Shown: positions 53,792 to 63,423, counted from the stretch's first letter. The stretch: DNA of 64,000 nucleotides from Litorimonas sp046250185 (GCF_046250185.1 NZ_CP176469.1), one strand, 5' to 3'. The notes: generated by a model not told the origin, from the sequence alone. A program made the numbers and translations.

Positions 53792-55822
53792 ATGAGCAGT
53801 GAAGTGAAATTGTTTGATCCCCAGTTACTTTCAAAGGATCACCTTAATCTAATACTGAGTGTAATTCATGATACCAGCGCGGACGACCCAAACAAGCGTG
53901 TCCGCGCGTTGAGAACTCTTTGCGACGTTCAGGATGATGACGATATCGAGGTTTATAGATTATCAGTGGCTTGCTCTATTTTAGCTGATTTGGTTGACCA
54001 GGGGTGGGCCGTTTTTTCTAAGAGCAGTAAGATCTACATTCAGTCCCCTCCTATGATTTACCATAAAAAAGAAAGTATGGGTGACGCAAAGGCACGTTTT
54101 AGGGAAAGCCTTTATAGGTCTAGTAATCGTCAAATTGCAGAACTATCGGTGGCCAGTTTTATCGCGAAAATGGAAAAGCCGCAGATTCATAAAAATCAAA
54201 GTGTCTCCGTTTTATCTCTATTGGAACATGGACTCGAATTCTCTGAGCAACTGCGCGAAATCTCTAACTTAGACAAATCAGAGGCCTTAGATCAGTTAGG
54301 GCAGCAGATTAAACCATTTATACAGATCTGTAACGCGGGAGAGCGGTGCCCTAAGTCGGGCTTGAGGCTCTTAGATATATGGCGATATTACAGATATACT
54401 TGGTCGCTTGAGTACAACTCTGTTCCGGGAAGAACTTTGCGAATTTTAATTCGCAACAAGGCTAAAAAAAATTGGCCAATTATAGGAATTGCAATGATCG
54501 CGAGTCCAGCAGCTAACATGTATGCCCGTGATAGTTGGATTGGCTGGCGCACAGAAGATTTGATAAAAAATATTGTGTCTGGAGAGTGGGAGTCTCGGCA
54601 AGTTGCGAGAAGTCTATTAGGGATCTTACGGGAGGCAATTCAGAACATTCGTATTGATGATTTGATTAAAAAATCTGAAATCGAAAACCCGACAATTCAT
54701 ACATATTTTAAGTTGGAGCAGATTATTGAACGTTCTATTCGCGAGCGCGCGGCTGATTTACAAAGTCAAAATGACGGCACTCATGATCAAAGCAGACTTA
54801 TAGACATTCGCGATTTCAAATCAAAAGACCCAAAGACATTTACAAATAAAGAGTGGCGAAAGCTTTCAGGAACATCTTTATTCGTAAAAAAAAGAGCCGA
54901 ACAATTATTGCCTCTTTTAAAAACTTTGGATTATTTCAAACGTGCTGATTTTGAGACTGAACCGTCTTCAGCGCTCATGGAAACGTTGGTATCAACAGAA
55001 GGACGAAAGCACGTTTCATTTGCGCTCAACGAAATAAGAAAACTGAAGTTATCGTCAGAGATTGCTGATATTTCGGTTTGCGGAGCTATTGCCCCCTACA
55101 ACCAGATACTAGGAGGGAAGCTAGTAACGCTAATTATGGCCTCTCAGGAGATAAGAGACGCTTACAAAGACAGGTACTCAAATCAACCAAGCGAAATAGC
55201 TTCGCAAATTGCTGGGCGAAAGCTAATAAGAAATTCTGAGTTGAAAGTCGTAACTACAACGAGCCTATACGGAGTTGGCAGTAGCCAATACAATAGGCTG
55301 AAATTGCCTGCTAAAAATCACGAAAGTTTAAAAAATGATATTAGGTGGGAAGAATTGGAGATGTCTGAGGGGTTCTCCGTAACACATGTAAGTCTAAAAA
55401 CCGTTGAACTCATGCGAAAGCTGGCAATAAAGGAGTACGGTCGTAGAAGAATAAACAGTGTTTTTGGAGAAGGATCGAGCCCCAGAACTCGGCAAATAAG
55501 GTCGGGATTGAACTTAATTGGGATTTCGGATGAAGGTCCATTACGACATGCTGTCGGGCGTCGCGTCTATGCCTGTGAGCTCTATCCCGGAGCTAGACGA
55601 ACGTTGATCGGTCTGACAGGCAATTCAAGAAAATTGCGATCGCAAAGCATTAAAAATATTACTACGGCCTGGTTGGAGCGTTGGGTGGTTCAGCGAATTA
55701 AGCGGCAAGAAACTCTGGACTCCATTTCTGAGTTCCAACCAGATAATATATCTGAAAATTTTAAAACACGGATCAAGAGTGTTCAATTGGAAGATGTTGC
55801 GACATATGAGTTGACCGGATAA
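53792..55822 (+). CDS. large protein resembling DUF4338/DruA family
   Basis: 676 residues without membrane segments. The first 400 residues are helical and not recognised. From about 430 there is a strongly patterned block: CGAIAPYNQILGGKLVTLIM, then ASQIAGRK and TTSLYGVGSSQYNR (about 488-502), then EGFSVTHVSL. I associate this block with DUF4338, the DruA protein of the Druantia anti-phage systems, from memory and not from a search. The C-terminus has basic residues (GRRRINSVFGEGSSPRTRQIR) suited to nucleic-acid binding. The ATG lacks a Shine-Dalgarno. It follows the ATPase gene by 72 bases on the same strand and is fully open, in contrast to the broken integrase. Confidence 0.7.
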   Translation: MSSEVKLFDPQLLSKDHLNLILSVIHDTSADDPNKRVRALRTLCDVQDDDDIEVYRLSVACSILADLVDQGWAVFSKSSKIYIQSPPMIYHKKESMGDAKARFRESLYRSSNRQIAELSVASFIAKMEKPQIHKNQSVSVLSLLEHGLEFSEQLREISNLDKSEALDQLGQQIKPFIQICNAGERCPKSGLRLLDIWRYYRYTWSLEYNSVPGRTLRILIRNKAKKNWPIIGIAMIASPAANMYARDSWIGWRTEDLIKNIVSGEWESRQVARSLLGILREAIQNIRIDDLIKKSEIENPTIHTYFKLEQIIERSIRERAADLQSQNDGTHDQSRLIDIRDFKSKDPKTFTNKEWRKLSGTSLFVKKRAEQLLPLLKTLDYFKRADFETEPSSALMETLVSTEGRKHVSFALNEIRKLKLSSEIADISVCGAIAPYNQILGGKLVTLIMASQEIRDAYKDRYSNQPSEIASQIAGRKLIRNSELKVVTTTSLYGVGSSQYNRLKLPAKNHESLKNDIRWEELEMSEGFSVTHVSLKTVELMRKLAIKEYGRRRINSVFGEGSSPRTRQIRSGLNLIGISDEGPLRHAVGRRVYACELYPGARRTLIGLTGNSRKLRSQSIKNITTAWLERWVVQRIKRQETLDSISEFQPDNISENFKTRIKSVQLEDVATYELTG

Positions 55823-55823
55823 G

Positions 55824-56120
55824 TTAGCTGCTGAGACAATTTTGTATGTCTATCGCCAATTTATCAAAATCTGGGTCGGGTTGTCGATCTGGGCTGGTGA
55901 TTTTTTCAAATACTTGAATTAGTATCTCTCGCATGATCGGCGTTTTTTCGATTAATGAAACATAATAATCGAAACGCGGAATCTCAGATTTGCTTCCTGA
56001 TACTATCGTTCCAATGTGAAACTCGTGATGAGGGTGAAGTTCAAATAGGTTGCGCCGATCAGAGTGAACTGTAATGGTCGCCTTCCACGGGCCCAAGTGA
56101 TTGAGGTTTTGATCCGTCAT
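55824..56120 (-). CDS. hypothetical small protein
   Basis: 98 residues, soluble, with a His-rich stretch (ELHPHHEFHIG) early on and acidic C-terminus. The ATG at 56120 has AAGGA 7 bases upstream. It converges with the DruA-like gene, one base apart, so it may be a regulatory or accessory protein. I do not recognise it. Confidence 0.6.
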   Translation of the reverse strand: MTDQNLNHLGPWKATITVHSDRRNLFELHPHHEFHIGTIVSGSKSEIPRFDYYVSLIEKTPIMREILIQVFEKITSPDRQPDPDFDKLAIDIQNCLSS

Positions 56121-56255
56121 ACTCACATCCTTTGTTTTAGAACAAAAAAACACGCTAAAAACGCCGACGCAATATCCAAAACTAATGAAAATTGCTATTC
56201 AAGTTGTAAAATGCTTAACTGCAGAGGGCTAATATATGAGAGAGTTATAAACCCA

Positions 56256-57374
56256 ATGAGTGAAACACGAGACTGGATATTATGTTCTTCCGGCGCGCGA
56301 GCTTCACATCTGCGAGCGAATGTGAAAAATTTGGCTCTACCGCCTGGGGAAATCGTTCAATTTAGATATAAAGCAAGTATTATTTCAGATGCTTTTATCG
56401 ATTTAATCAAAAGCTCTCCATCGTCATTTGAGGGACACTCAGCCTATCTCACCTACTTAGACAACCGCAAAAAGGGGGAGCCCCCGAAGCTTTTTCCGCT
56501 ACGGGAGGCTTGTATTATGAGTAGTCATAAAAGAGGCTCAGTTTATATAATTAAGTTGAAATTAGGCAGGTATTTCAATTGGAGTGAGTTTGAGCAAGAG
56601 ACTGTCAATGAGCTGTTAAGTGAATCGGCAATTAAACCTGGATGGAATAAGACCGGCAAAATAACAAAAGGGGTACAAAAATGGAAAGAGAAAGGTAACT
56701 GGGTATTTGAAGCCAACGCGAACATCCGATCCAATCTGATTAATCATGACCCTCAAAACAAGCAGCACCTTGAATCTTTTGAGGCTGCTGTTGATGCGTG
56801 CTTTACAGGCGCAGATTTCAAGAGCAATGCTGGAAAATGGATTTTTTGCAATTTTTATGGACCGAAAACCACTGATTATTTCCTCAAAAAGAAAATTTTT
56901 GAAGCCGGAAAAGCTTACAGTATTCCATTATATCATTACAAGCCAGGCACAGGCTCGCATGGGGAATTTAAATCGTTTATTGTCGAAGTAATTGCTAATA
57001 ACGAAAATATAGAATTTACATCTCCCATTAGGTTGAAAATTGAATCTGCATATGACGAAAAGACGTTTGATTTTCGAGTAAAAAGAAATGCACCTAACTC
57101 TTCAGTGACGTTCAACATAAATATTTATTGTGACGAAGGTAGAAGCTCTGACATACTTAAACATTATTGTTTAGATTTCGATATAACCTATAATATAAAA
57201 TCTTCAGTCCTGTCTCAAACCTGGGGTATATTAGGAATAGCTACAGGACTTTTTGTTGCTCAAGCCGCCGCTTTTTATAGAAGCGATGATTTTAATATTT
57301 TTGTTTTAGTGCTAATTGGAATTGGTTCATTGATAGCTGGGTATTTTGCTTACTCAGCCTCTAAAAAAAGCTGA
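56256..57374 (+). CDS. hypothetical protein with C-terminal membrane anchor
   Basis: 372 residues. The first 310 or so are soluble, with many aromatic and Lys residues and beta-rich patterning. The C-terminus has two membrane segments (WGILGIATGLFVAQAAAF and FVLVLIGIGSLIAGYFAYSA). The layout of a soluble sensor with a terminal two-span anchor is seen in defence effectors, but no catalytic motif is visible. The start at ATG 56256 lacks a strong Shine-Dalgarno; the open frame extends upstream to 56064. By eye it is among the most AT-rich genes in the window. Confidence 0.62.
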   Translation: MSETRDWILCSSGARASHLRANVKNLALPPGEIVQFRYKASIISDAFIDLIKSSPSSFEGHSAYLTYLDNRKKGEPPKLFPLREACIMSSHKRGSVYIIKLKLGRYFNWSEFEQETVNELLSESAIKPGWNKTGKITKGVQKWKEKGNWVFEANANIRSNLINHDPQNKQHLESFEAAVDACFTGADFKSNAGKWIFCNFYGPKTTDYFLKKKIFEAGKAYSIPLYHYKPGTGSHGEFKSFIVEVIANNENIEFTSPIRLKIESAYDEKTFDFRVKRNAPNSSVTFNINIYCDEGRSSDILKHYCLDFDITYNIKSSVLSQTWGILGIATGLFVAQAAAFYRSDDFNIFVLVLIGIGSLIAGYFAYSASKKS

Positions 57375-57376
57375 CA

Positions 57377-57610
57377 TCATTGTACGAAATGAGCCTGACC
57401 CTCTTTTGTTTTCCAACTCAAATGAATCCATCCCAGAGGAACGTAGTGGCTAATACCTGATGCATCAAAAACGCGATGACCATTTTCACTAACGTGTAGT
57501 TTTAATGGGTTTTTGATTTTAACGACTGATCCATCAACAAATTTATACTTTCTCCACTTTTCAGTAGAGATATCATTGAACTCAAATTTCGTCTTGTTTT
57601 TAAATTCCAT
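57377..57610 (-). CDS. hypothetical small protein
   Basis: 77 residues. The ATG at 57610 has AAGGA 6 bases upstream. It is a compact soluble protein rich in Lys and aromatic residues. It converges with the anchored protein, one base apart from its TGA. It is the last gene before attR. Not recognised. Confidence 0.55.
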   Translation of the reverse strand: MEFKNKTKFEFNDISTEKWRKYKFVDGSVVKIKNPLKLHVSENGHRVFDASGISHYVPLGWIHLSWKTKEGQAHFVQ

Positions 57611-58012
57611 TGAGTTTCCTTGTGGGAACATATTATGAACATACTATATTTAAGCCCTCAGTGCAATATTTCAATAGGTATCTTGCGGTTACATTGTGTT
57701 TGCAAGTTTTCTGGCGATTATAATTGACCTAATTTCATAAAATTTCACGAAACGGGTTTCTTGCAACTCCCGATATTTAAAAGAAATATTGTGAATTATC
57801 GTGCTCAATTGTCGATTTTAGCGCAGCCTTTGAACGAACCAATTTCTCATTTGCCAAGGTGAGGGTCGTGAGTTCGAATCTCATCGCCCGCTCCATTTTC
57901 ACCCAACACCCAGATTATATGTCGTGACCTGATACGGGCCCTTACCTGATACAGCCCCTTGCGCTTTGTATTTTGCGCGAGAGTCTCGGGTCTTTTGGCT
58001 TTGCTTCGGGCA
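57611..58012. other. gene-free right end of the element and chromosome junction
   Basis: About 240 AT-rich bases inside the element are followed by attR (57851-57900) and 112 bases of chromosome. The AT-rich part may hold integrase arm sites. No coding frame is convincing. Confidence 0.55.
57851..57900 (+). repeat. attR: 50-bp direct repeat of the tRNA-Gly 3' part
   Basis: Identical to 45416-45465, starting TTGCCAAGG and ending CATTTTC. Only the tRNA 3' part is present, so it does not encode a functional tRNA. Excision between the repeats would leave one intact tRNA gene. Confidence 0.93.
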
Positions 58013-58040
58013 CAAAAAAGGCGGACCGAAGCCCGCCTTT
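58013..58040 (-). terminator. intrinsic terminator of the TonB-dependent receptor
   Basis: On the minus strand AAAGGCGG pairs with CCGCCTTT and a run of T follows (the A-run at 58013-58019 on the + strand). It lies 23 bases after the receptor stop codon. Confidence 0.85.
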
Positions 58041-58062
58041 CATTCTTTGATTTAGACTAAGT

Positions 58063-61000
58063 CTAGAATTCTTTGTCCAAGCGAACGAAGAACTGACGTC
58101 CGATATAGCCGTTAATATACTGGCTAGAGAACGGGTAGTTACCAAAACGTGATGGTGAACCCAAATCATCCGCGTCAGAAATCAAGCTAGGCTCTTCGTT
58201 GAAGATGTTCTGGCTACCAACGATCAGTGTCATCGTGTCCCATTCCTTACGGATAGACGCATCGAATGTGACGAATTCGTCAACATCACTGAATGTTGCA
58301 GATGGGCCAGAGTAGAACGTGTCAATACGTCCATCTTCGCCGTCAAAGCCAAAGTTGTCTGTGCCAGACACGTAATTCATCGTCAAAGCACCTGTCCAGT
58401 CGCCCTTCGTGAAACGAGCTTGAGTAGTACCAACCCAATCAGGCTCACCCGCAAGACCTGTCAGCTGATCAACATCATCAGCAAACAATTCGAGGCGATC
58501 AGAGTCTGTGTATGTCCACTGAGCGTCGATAGCGAAGTCACCGAAAGTGAATTCTTTTTCGTAGCGACCTGTGAAATCAAGACCCTTTGTCTTTTGTGAA
58601 ACGATGTTCCGGTAATCAGCATTCACGTCTGTGATTGATCCAAAGTTTTGTGCATTTGGATCCAGCACGCGTGTGAAGAGATCACAGAAACCTGAACCAG
58701 AGCGGAACTCTGGATCACGGTAACACTGACCAATCACGCCAGCCGCTGTTGATGTAATTTGATCATCGACCTCGATTTCGAAGTAATCAACGGACAGGCT
58801 TAGGCCTGTGCCTTCCGGCGTCAGGATCACACCCACAGAATTAGCTTCGGATGTTTCTGGACGAAGATTGCCCAAACCACCACTCCGCGTCAGACGCGCA
58901 GAAGACCCTGCACCCGCAAAGTCTGGCGCCAGGCCATCAGCGGCACAGTTGTCTTGGACAGTCTGTGGTGTGTTGATTTGTCCGTCTTCGCCAGCAACGC
59001 CGTAACGAATACATGGGTCAATCGATGTCTGCTGCAAGAACGCTGTTTGCTCAGCTAGGAATAGCTCATAAAGAGCTGGCGCACGGAAAGATGTACCGTG
59101 TGTGCCGCGGAAACGGATCGTGTTATTCACGGCCCAGTTCAGTCCTAGCTTGTAAGTCTCGGCAGTTCCGACTGATTTATAGTCAGAAATACGACCAGAA
59201 GCGTTCAGCGTGAGTTCTTCAACAAGAGGCTTTTTGGCCAGAAGTGGCACTTCAACTTCGCCGAAGATTTCGTAAACGCTGTCGTCACCTTTTGTGCGGT
59301 TCGCACTGGCAAGCTGGAAGCTATTCGCGGCGCGTGATGTTGCGCCTGGAATATCGTCGATCTTGTCAAAGCGGGCTGACGCGCCCAAAGCGATACCAAC
59401 TGTACCGTATGGCACATCAAACAAGTCGCCAGTGACGACGCCTTCGATGATTGTTTGGTTAAACGACGTTTCGCCTTTGTCTTCTTGGAAGAAGTAATCT
59501 TGCTCAGCGGCAGTAAATGCACCGTCCTGAAGCTGCCCTGGGGCGGCAAGATTAAACGGAATACAGCCCGCTGGAGCTGTTGGACCACAGACACCGATAA
59601 ATTCGATACCGTTTTGACGTGTCCCGATACCTGCTTCGAGGCGATCTTGTGGCACAACGTCTTGGTAGTAAGTACCGCTGCTTGTGGAGTGAGCGAGGTT
59701 AAGGTCGTAACCCCATCCGCCCATGAAACCGCCATCTGCGAATGTGCCGCGAATACCGCCAACGCCGCGCAGGTAGTTAACTTCCTGACGGCTGTTGAAT
59801 GGGATCAAGACGATTGGACGAACGTCAAGGCCTTGCAGGTCTGCAATAAACTGACCAGGCGCGAGACCAAACAAGGGACCGTAATCAAATGGCCCGCCAA
59901 ACACAGTATTGTTCAATGGGTTCACAGGGCTTTCGGCGCTGATGAACGGGAACAGTTGACGGTAGTTTTCTTGGCGAGACTCGCGACGGTTAAACAGAAC
60001 CTCTGCATAGACTTCAAGGTTTTCAAACTGCGTCGGTGAGTGAGACAGTTCTGAGAAAATTGTGAAAGTTTCTGTTGGTGAGATCGCATCTGTTTCAAGC
60101 TGACGCGGATCATCAAATGAGCGCTCTTGGAACGGGATAAAGCGGAAACCTTCGACAGGTGACGTTCCGGCTGGATCATATGTCCGTGACCCAAAGAAGC
60201 TTCCGCCGACACCAAACGCAGCAGAGGCTGGGAAGAATGTCTGTAGGTAACCCTCAAGTGAGTTATAACATTTGAATTCGCCCGTGCGTGGGTCAATCGC
60301 GTCTGTCCGCTCATTCGTTGGGTTGCCTTGATCATCGAGAGCAAAATAACGATCTTCTGGACAGGCGAGGTTTGGACGATCACCAATGTTTAGCTCTTCT
60401 CTGCGCTGATATTCACCAGAGATAGAGAAAGCGAGGAGGTCAGTTGTCTTACCCCACGACCCCCAAAGCGCGCTGCTTTCGCCGCCGCCGTCTTCAGAGA
60501 CGTTCGCTGTCGCACCAAAGTTAAAGCCTTCATCAATGCTTGTGATGATGTTGGCCACACCTGCAACCGCGTCAGAACCATAAATGGATGATGCGCCGTC
60601 TTTCAGGATTTCAAAACGGTTCACAACAGAGTTAGGAATGATGTTCAGGTCGACAGCTGACACTGTACCGCTGACACCAGATGGTCCAACGCGACGACCG
60701 TTCAAGAGAACCAATGTGCGCTGTGCGCCAAGGCCACGTAGGGATAGTGTGTTCACGCCTGCACCGCCGTTTACGACGAAGCCAGTGAATGTGTCGTTGA
60801 TCTGGCCTGAACCAGCCGCAACAGATGAACCCTGAAGGATTTCAGAAGCACTGAGCAAACCGCTGAGTTTAGAGCGCTCAGTCGTGATGACCTGAACGGG
60901 CGTTGCTGCTGTAAATTCATTACGACGGATACGCGAACCCGTAACAACAACTTCGTCCGAAGCTTCGTCTGAGAGATCAAGAAGATCAACAGTTTCTGTC

Positions 61001-61110
61001 GGCGCTTCAGTCGGCTGTGGAGCGTCCTGGGCGTAGGCGGGCGCAGCAATAGCGATCATAGAAAGCAAAGCCGTTGTGCGCATAAGAGTATCAAAAGAAG
61101 ATTTTTTCAT
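58063..61110 (-). CDS. TonB-dependent outer-membrane receptor
   Basis: 1015 residues. A signal peptide ends near AYA|QDAPQ, followed by a short TonB-box-like segment (DEVVVTGSRI), a plug domain (NTLSLRGLGAQRTLVLLNGRR) and a 22-strand barrel ending in phenylalanine (FVRLDKEF). It resembles the large SusC-like/omp receptors of Caulobacterales that import oligopeptides or glycans. It is divergently paired with a secreted S9 peptidase, which points to a peptide substrate (inferred). The ATG is preceded by AGGT. Confidence 0.92.
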   Translation of the reverse strand: MKKSSFDTLMRTTALLSMIAIAAPAYAQDAPQPTEAPTETVDLLDLSDEASDEVVVTGSRIRRNEFTAATPVQVITTERSKLSGLLSASEILQGSSVAAGSGQINDTFTGFVVNGGAGVNTLSLRGLGAQRTLVLLNGRRVGPSGVSGTVSAVDLNIIPNSVVNRFEILKDGASSIYGSDAVAGVANIITSIDEGFNFGATANVSEDGGGESSALWGSWGKTTDLLAFSISGEYQRREELNIGDRPNLACPEDRYFALDDQGNPTNERTDAIDPRTGEFKCYNSLEGYLQTFFPASAAFGVGGSFFGSRTYDPAGTSPVEGFRFIPFQERSFDDPRQLETDAISPTETFTIFSELSHSPTQFENLEVYAEVLFNRRESRQENYRQLFPFISAESPVNPLNNTVFGGPFDYGPLFGLAPGQFIADLQGLDVRPIVLIPFNSRQEVNYLRGVGGIRGTFADGGFMGGWGYDLNLAHSTSSGTYYQDVVPQDRLEAGIGTRQNGIEFIGVCGPTAPAGCIPFNLAAPGQLQDGAFTAAEQDYFFQEDKGETSFNQTIIEGVVTGDLFDVPYGTVGIALGASARFDKIDDIPGATSRAANSFQLASANRTKGDDSVYEIFGEVEVPLLAKKPLVEELTLNASGRISDYKSVGTAETYKLGLNWAVNNTIRFRGTHGTSFRAPALYELFLAEQTAFLQQTSIDPCIRYGVAGEDGQINTPQTVQDNCAADGLAPDFAGAGSSARLTRSGGLGNLRPETSEANSVGVILTPEGTGLSLSVDYFEIEVDDQITSTAAGVIGQCYRDPEFRSGSGFCDLFTRVLDPNAQNFGSITDVNADYRNIVSQKTKGLDFTGRYEKEFTFGDFAIDAQWTYTDSDRLELFADDVDQLTGLAGEPDWVGTTQARFTKGDWTGALTMNYVSGTDNFGFDGEDGRIDTFYSGPSATFSDVDEFVTFDASIRKEWDTMTLIVGSQNIFNEEPSLISDADDLGSPSRFGNYPFSSQYINGYIGRQFFVRLDKEF

Positions 61111-61398
61111 TTTAAACCTGCGAGTAGAGATGGGAGTGCACCCGTAGATGCACGAATTGCCGCCTCACTATATAATGTGATCGTTCATTACAAGACGGTC
61201 ATGTGCGACTCATAGGCCGATTGGAACATATTTATAAAATCTGTGGCATATTTGCGACAACATGACTGTTTATTGGGCGAGTCTCGAACTTGCTAAGCCC
61301 GTCTTTATGAATTAAAGATTTTGGTAATGTTGGCGAAAACATTGCTTTTTCTACCTAAGCGTGTTTGTGTTAGTTAACTATATTCAGGAGACCCATTC
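61111..61398. promoter_or_regulatory. shared divergent promoter region
   Basis: 288 bases between the divergent receptor and S9 peptidase genes. AT-rich tracts are present on both sides (for example near 61160 and 61345). No CtrA box or other recognised operator was found. Confidence 0.45.
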
Positions 61399-63369
61399 AT
61401 GAAACCATTTAAATCTACGCTACTCTCGACGGCCATGCTGGCTGCCGCTGTTTTTGGCGCATCAACCGTCTTGGCCCCGCAGGCTTCCGCAGAGCCCGTG
61501 ACGATCGAATCCATTGCAAAGCATCCTTTGCTATCGAGTGTTACGATCTCTCCCACCGGCAAGCGCATTGCGGCTTTGGTCCCTGTTGAGGGGCAAAAGT
61601 GGCCAGTGATCTCTATCTGGGAAACGGACAATCTTGATAAAAAGCCTGTGTGGATTCCTACACGGGATATGCGGTATCTGAGCGTAGATTTCCTGACAGA
61701 CGACAAAATCTTATTCAGAACTGATCAGCCTCTCACAGTGCGCGGCAAAGAAGATTTCACGCAAAAGCTATATATTGCCGATGCAGACGGCACGAACATT
61801 GAGGAGCCGCTGAAGACGCAGGGCACACTCAATGATGCAGTCCGCAACATTGAAAAGCGGTTTAACACTGTTGGTATCATCTATAATGGTGAAAAGTTCG
61901 CGCTGATCACAAAATTCGGCGATGTTTATCGTTTGGACAAAAAAGACTTCACCTTCAGCAAGGTCGCAAAAACCGGCTCAGATTTTGATTATGTAAGCGG
62001 TCTCGTAAACCCGAAAACGGGTGAATTACTGGGCAAGCAACAGTTGGACAATGTTGGCGGTGACTTCGTTTTGAAAGTTTATTTCCGCGATACAGAGGAT
62101 TCTGATTGGGTTGAGCATCCTGCTTTGACAGACACGCTGAAAAAGCGGCAAGCCTTGCAGGTTGTCGGTTTTGACGGATCCAAAGATAAAATTGTTGTTT
62201 TATCCAACAAAGACTCGGAATTCGTGAAGGCGTATAGCTACAATGTGAAGTCAAAATCATTTGACCCAACACCCATTTTTGAAAATCCAAAATACGACAT
62301 TCTGGGCGTTATCATGGATGCCGAGTCGGATGATAAGTTTCCGCGTCCTGTTGGCGCAGTTGTCTCGGCTGGTGGTATCGAAGTCGCCTTTACAGACGGA
62401 TATTGGGCTGGCGTTCAAAAAGCTATGAAGGCCCAGTTCCCAAAAATGGACATTTCAATCCAGGACCGATCAACTAAATATAAGCATGCGATTATCTCCG
62501 TCTCTGACGAACGGACACCGCCGAGCTTCTTCATCTGGAAGGACGAAAAGCTCACGCCGCTTGGTAATTCTCGTCCATGGATGAACCCAGAGGATAGTGG
62601 CAAGTCTCGTTGGATTTCCTATACGGCCAGAGACGGCTTGAAAATCCCGGCCATTTTGACACTTCCGCCCAACTATAAGCGCTCTGATGGTCGTGTGCCA
62701 ACAGTTGTGCATCCGCATGGCGGTCCCTGGGCGCGTGACTTTATGGGCTGGGACTCATCAGGCTGGACGCAATTCATGACCAGCCGCGGCATCGCTGTCA
62801 TTCAACCGCAATATCGTGGGTCAACAGGCCTCGGCAAAACCTTGTGGTATGCTGGCGACATGGAATGGGGCCAGAAAATGCAGGACGATAAGGATGATGC
62901 GGCCAAGTTTTTGGTCGACCAAGGCATTGCTGACCCTAACAAAATCGCGATCTTCGGCTACTCATATGGTGGTTTTGCAGCCATCGCGGCCAGCGTGCGT
63001 CCAAATAGTCCATATCGGTGCGCGATTGCGGGCGCAGGCGTATCGTCACTGGATCGGATTGGCAATCTCTGGGGCAGTAACCGTATTGTCAAAGAGCGCC
63101 AAGCCTGGACCGTGAAAGGCATGGATCCTCTGAAAAACGTGAAAAACGCGAGTATCCCAATCTTGCTATATCACGGATCAGGAGACCGCCAAGCGGACAC
63201 AGTTCACTCGCGTGATTTCTACAAAGCGATGAAGTCTGCCAAAAAAGACGTCAAATATATCGAGATTGACACAATGTGGCATCAATTGCCGTGGTGGCCA
63301 GAATGGCAAACTGAGTCGCTCGAAGCGATTGAAGACTATCTCGCCTCTGATAAATGCGGCCTGATTTAG
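61399..63369 (+). CDS. S9 family (prolyl-oligopeptidase-like) secreted peptidase
   Basis: 656 residues. A Sec signal peptide ends near ASA|EPV. A beta-propeller-like N-terminal half is followed by an alpha/beta-hydrolase domain with nucleophile serine in GYSYGGFAA, aspartate in GSGDRQAD and histidine in DTMWHQLPWW. Such enzymes cut short peptides. AGGAGA lies 7 bases before the ATG. Secretion plus the divergent receptor suggests periplasmic processing of imported peptides. Confidence 0.92.
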   Translation: MKPFKSTLLSTAMLAAAVFGASTVLAPQASAEPVTIESIAKHPLLSSVTISPTGKRIAALVPVEGQKWPVISIWETDNLDKKPVWIPTRDMRYLSVDFLTDDKILFRTDQPLTVRGKEDFTQKLYIADADGTNIEEPLKTQGTLNDAVRNIEKRFNTVGIIYNGEKFALITKFGDVYRLDKKDFTFSKVAKTGSDFDYVSGLVNPKTGELLGKQQLDNVGGDFVLKVYFRDTEDSDWVEHPALTDTLKKRQALQVVGFDGSKDKIVVLSNKDSEFVKAYSYNVKSKSFDPTPIFENPKYDILGVIMDAESDDKFPRPVGAVVSAGGIEVAFTDGYWAGVQKAMKAQFPKMDISIQDRSTKYKHAIISVSDERTPPSFFIWKDEKLTPLGNSRPWMNPEDSGKSRWISYTARDGLKIPAILTLPPNYKRSDGRVPTVVHPHGGPWARDFMGWDSSGWTQFMTSRGIAVIQPQYRGSTGLGKTLWYAGDMEWGQKMQDDKDDAAKFLVDQGIADPNKIAIFGYSYGGFAAIAASVRPNSPYRCAIAGAGVSSLDRIGNLWGSNRIVKERQAWTVKGMDPLKNVKNASIPILLYHGSGDRQADTVHSRDFYKAMKSAKKDVKYIEIDTMWHQLPWWPEWQTESLEAIEDYLASDKCGLI

Positions 63370-63395
63370 TCGCGACCATATATCTATAATTGAAC

Positions 63396-63423
63396 AAGGC
63401 GCTGGCTGTGCTGGCGCCTTTTT
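63396..63423 (+). terminator. intrinsic terminator of the S9 peptidase
   Basis: AAGGCGC (63396-63402) pairs with GCGCCTT (63414-63420), followed by TTT. It lies 27 bases after the peptidase stop. Confidence 0.85.

Larger units (their letters stand above)
45416..57900. mobile_element. 12.4-kb integrative element in tRNA-Gly (satellite-like, grounded)
   Basis: The element lies between a 50-bp perfect direct repeat of the tRNA-Gly 3' end plus five flanking bases. It carries a tyrosine integrase (disrupted), an AlpA-like HTH and a primase/ATPase, the common core of phage-satellite-type islands. Its other genes are cargo. By eye it is AT-richer and uses more AGA, TTA and ATA codons than its surroundings. 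No capsid, tail or conjugation genes are seen. Confidence 0.9.

Noticed and set aside
47831..57374. CRISPR array or restriction-modification genes in the island
   Set aside because: No regularly spaced repeats were seen, and no methyltransferase or nuclease motif was found in the cargo genes.
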